In this document: positions 43,164 to 44,440 of the stretch, in pieces | How the letters are laid out: each line of letters starts with the position of its first letter | Position numbering within the stretch: position 1 is the stretch's first letter | Assembly (NCBI GenBank): GCA_964509765.1 | Contig: CAZDYI010000004.1 | Span: 1-44,440 of the forward strand | Direction of reading: 5' to 3' | DNA: 44,440 nt | Source: CAZDYI01 sp964509765 | Lineage (GTDB): Bacteria > Pseudomonadota > Gammaproteobacteria > Tethybacterales > Tethybacteraceae | Program-made: the position numbers and the translations under genes | Notes under the pieces: model-generated | The model's database searches: none | Seen by the model: only the letters and a program-made list of their open reading frames with translations | What the model was told of the DNA's origin: nothing

Positions 43164-43182
43164 GCCCCGCGCGCGGCGGGGC
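43164..43182. terminator. GC-rich hairpin between pilT and the YycJ-like gene
   Basis: GCCCCGC (43164-43170) pairs with GCGGGGC (43176-43182) around GCGCG in the 39 bp between converging stops. It could serve both strands, but lacks a T-run, so it is not a classical intrinsic terminator. Confidence 0.4.
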
Positions 43183-43185
43183 GCC

Positions 43186-43968
43186 TCAGGAAGGGGAGGG
43201 GACGACCTCCAGCCAGCCCGTGGCCTCGCCCTGCGGGCAGGAGACCAGCGACGGCGCGTGCCTGCTGCCGTTGAGGCCGGACTCGAGCGCCTTGAGCGCG
43301 AGCTCGGGGCGGTTGTTGTTGTCGCTCTGGTGGGCGGCGACGACCGTGCGCAGCTGCGGGTGCGCGACCCTGCCGAGCAGGTCCGACGCCTGGCCGTTCG
43401 ACATGTGGCCGCGGCCGCCCCTGATGCGGTTCTTGAGCGAAGGCGGGTAGTCCAGGTTGCCCTCGAGCATGTCCGGGTCGTAGTTGCACTCGAGCACCAG
43501 GGCGTTGCAGCCTGAAAGCGACTCTGCGACGTGGTCGTTCGGGCTGCCGATGTCGGTCGCGAAGCCGACCGAGGCCCCGTCCGCGCTGACGCGGAAGTGG
43601 ACCGCCTCGCGCGCGTCGTGGGGGATCGTGTAGGGCTCGACGACCAGCCCGTCGCCGACGCCGACGGGCTCGCCCGCCCTGAGCGGGCGGTAGTCGCGGT
43701 TGCCGAGCTTGAGTCTGTGCGCGGTCCCGCGCGTCATGTAAAGCTTGATTCCGGTGCGCCTTGAGAGCATCTCCAGCCCGCGGGTGTGGTCGCTGTGCTC
43801 GTGGGTGAGGAACATGCAGGAAACGTCGGACGCCTGCGCCCCCAGGTCTCCCATTCTGTCGCACAGCCTCCTGTAGCTGATCCCGCAGTCGATCAGCACC
43901 AGGGTGTTGCGGTGCTCGACGAGGGCCGCGTTGCCCTTCGATCCGCTTGCTAGGATGGCGAAGCGCAC
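43186..43968 (-). CDS. YycJ/WalJ-like metallo-beta-lactamase-fold hydrolase
   Basis: The 260-residue protein resembles YycJ (WalJ), a metallo-beta-lactamase-fold exonuclease-like protein. It opens with FAILASGSKGNAALVE, has the metal motif HEHSDH (H56, H58, D60, H61), then TIPHDAREAVHF, FATDIGSPNDHVAE, VLECNYDPDML, GRGHMSNGQASDLL and AAHQSDNNNRPELAL, in the family order. The nuclease role is known for homologues and not shown here. GTG is the start. It follows bamC by 21 bp on the same strand, a pairing known from Pseudomonas. Confidence 0.9.
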   Translation of the reverse strand: MRFAILASGSKGNAALVEHRNTLVLIDCGISYRRLCDRMGDLGAQASDVSCMFLTHEHSDHTRGLEMLSRRTGIKLYMTRGTAHRLKLGNRDYRPLRAGEPVGVGDGLVVEPYTIPHDAREAVHFRVSADGASVGFATDIGSPNDHVAESLSGCNALVLECNYDPDMLEGNLDYPPSLKNRIRGGRGHMSNGQASDLLGRVAHPQLRTVVAAHQSDNNNRPELALKALESGLNGSRHAPSLVSCPQGEATGWLEVVPSPS

Positions 43969-43989
43969 GGCTCGTCTCCCGCGGCCGCC

Positions 43990-44440
43990 CTAGATGTTGG
44001 CCGAGAGGACGTTCCTGATCGTCTCGCCGAGCTCGCCCTCCGGCAGGAGGACCTCGGTCCTCTCGCTGCCGGCGGCGGCGATCTCGATCACGGCCTCGAA
44101 GGGCTCGGCGCCCTCGGCGCCGCCGAACCACTGCTGCAGGATGCCTTCCTCCTCCTCTCCGGTCGCGGGGGCGGCGGTGCGGATCGTGACCGTGCCCGCG
44201 CCCTCGTCGGCCGCGACCAGGTTGTAGCCGCTCCGGTCGAGCGCCTGCAGCAGCAGGAGCCAGGCCTCCTCGCGTCCGCGCAGGATGACGAGCGTGCCGG
44301 AGTCGATCACGTAGAGGTCGCTCGGCAGGGCGCTCTCCTCGAAGTCCTCGATCCGCGCGATGACCTCGTCCTCGTAGCGGAACAGGAGCATGAGCCTGCG
44401 GAGCATCTCGGCCTCGAGGGTCGGGTCCTTCTCGAGCGGC
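43990..44440 (-). CDS. bamC: Outer membrane assembly lipoprotein BamC, C-terminal part
   Basis: This gene runs off the right edge, so its N terminus and lipoprotein signal are not seen. The visible 149 residues begin inside the segment PLEKDPTLEAEMLRRLMLLF, a recognisable BamC stretch. The helix-grip fold follows with LVILRGREEAWLLLLQALDRSGYNLVAADEGAGTVTI and a final EVLLPEGELGETIRNVLSANI. BamC is a lipoprotein of the BAM complex that inserts beta-barrel proteins in the outer membrane. Similarity is modest, but position next to the YycJ-like gene agrees with gammaproteobacterial order. Confidence 0.78.
   Translation of the reverse strand, partial: PLEKDPTLEAEMLRRLMLLFRYEDEVIARIEDFEESALPSDLYVIDSGTLVILRGREEAWLLLLQALDRSGYNLVAADEGAGTVTIRTAAPATGEEEEGILQQWFGGAEGAEPFEAVIEIAAAGSERTEVLLPEGELGETIRNVLSANI

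Overview
The window reads as a chromosome segment of an uncultured, high-GC gammaproteobacterium. The evidence is gene order: smc-zipA-ligA, trxA-rho, rlmE-ftsH-(x)-glmM, accA-tilS, proC-yggS facing pilT, and bamC next to a YycJ-like hydrolase. These are neighbourhoods known from Pseudomonas-type gammaproteobacteria, and zipA and bamC are gammaproteobacterial markers. The DNA is very GC-rich and compact. Adjacent genes commonly overlap by 4 bp (ATGA, GTGA, TTGA), converging genes touch or overlap, and GTG and TTG starts are frequent. At least two genes (smc and a NudF-like Nudix gene) appear to start at CTG. No rRNA, tRNA, CRISPR, transposase or integrase was recognised.

Layout. 1-7275: the end of a WaaA-like (Kdo transferase family) gene converges on a three-gene operon (Gfo/Idh oxidoreductase, CMP-sugar synthetase, SDR) that looks like part of a surface nonulosonate pathway. 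A divergent promoter separates it from nnr-gdpD-trmB. A small operon ykgJ-ridA-72 aa protein follows on the minus strand. 7270-9470: a low-GC island holds four relatives of a small membrane-protein family that I do not recognise (one split by a stop, two tandem, one inverted). 9683-19476: trxA, rho, rlmE, ftsH, a secreted helical protein where folP usually sits, glmM, a CHASE2 adenylate cyclase and a metallo-beta-lactamase-fold protein that may be its cAMP phosphodiesterase.

19513-23202 (minus): lutA-lutB-D-2-hydroxyacid dehydrogenase-lutC, a lactate or hydroxyacid oxidation operon linked by 4-bp overlaps. 23343-34009 (plus): acpP-fabF-smc-zipA-ligA-accA-tilS, covering fatty acid synthesis, chromosome organisation, division, DNA ligation and tRNA modification. 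34025-40495: the membrane-arm genes nuoJKLMN of complex I, separated from nuoA-I, then a Nudix hydrolase. 40492-44440: proC and yggS (minus), pilT (plus, without pilU), a YycJ-like hydrolase and a partial bamC (minus).

The most novel content is the low-GC island at 7270-9468. Its four proteins share an HW-x23-[YI]F spacing without gaps and an R/S/N-x-Q-I motif ahead of the last membrane segment. Other points worth checking are the CTG starts, an enlarged LigA with an apparent internal repeat, the paired cyclase and putative phosphodiesterase, a WaaA-like enzyme lacking the usual STH motif beside a CMP-sugar synthetase, and the missing folP, pilU and nuoA-I.
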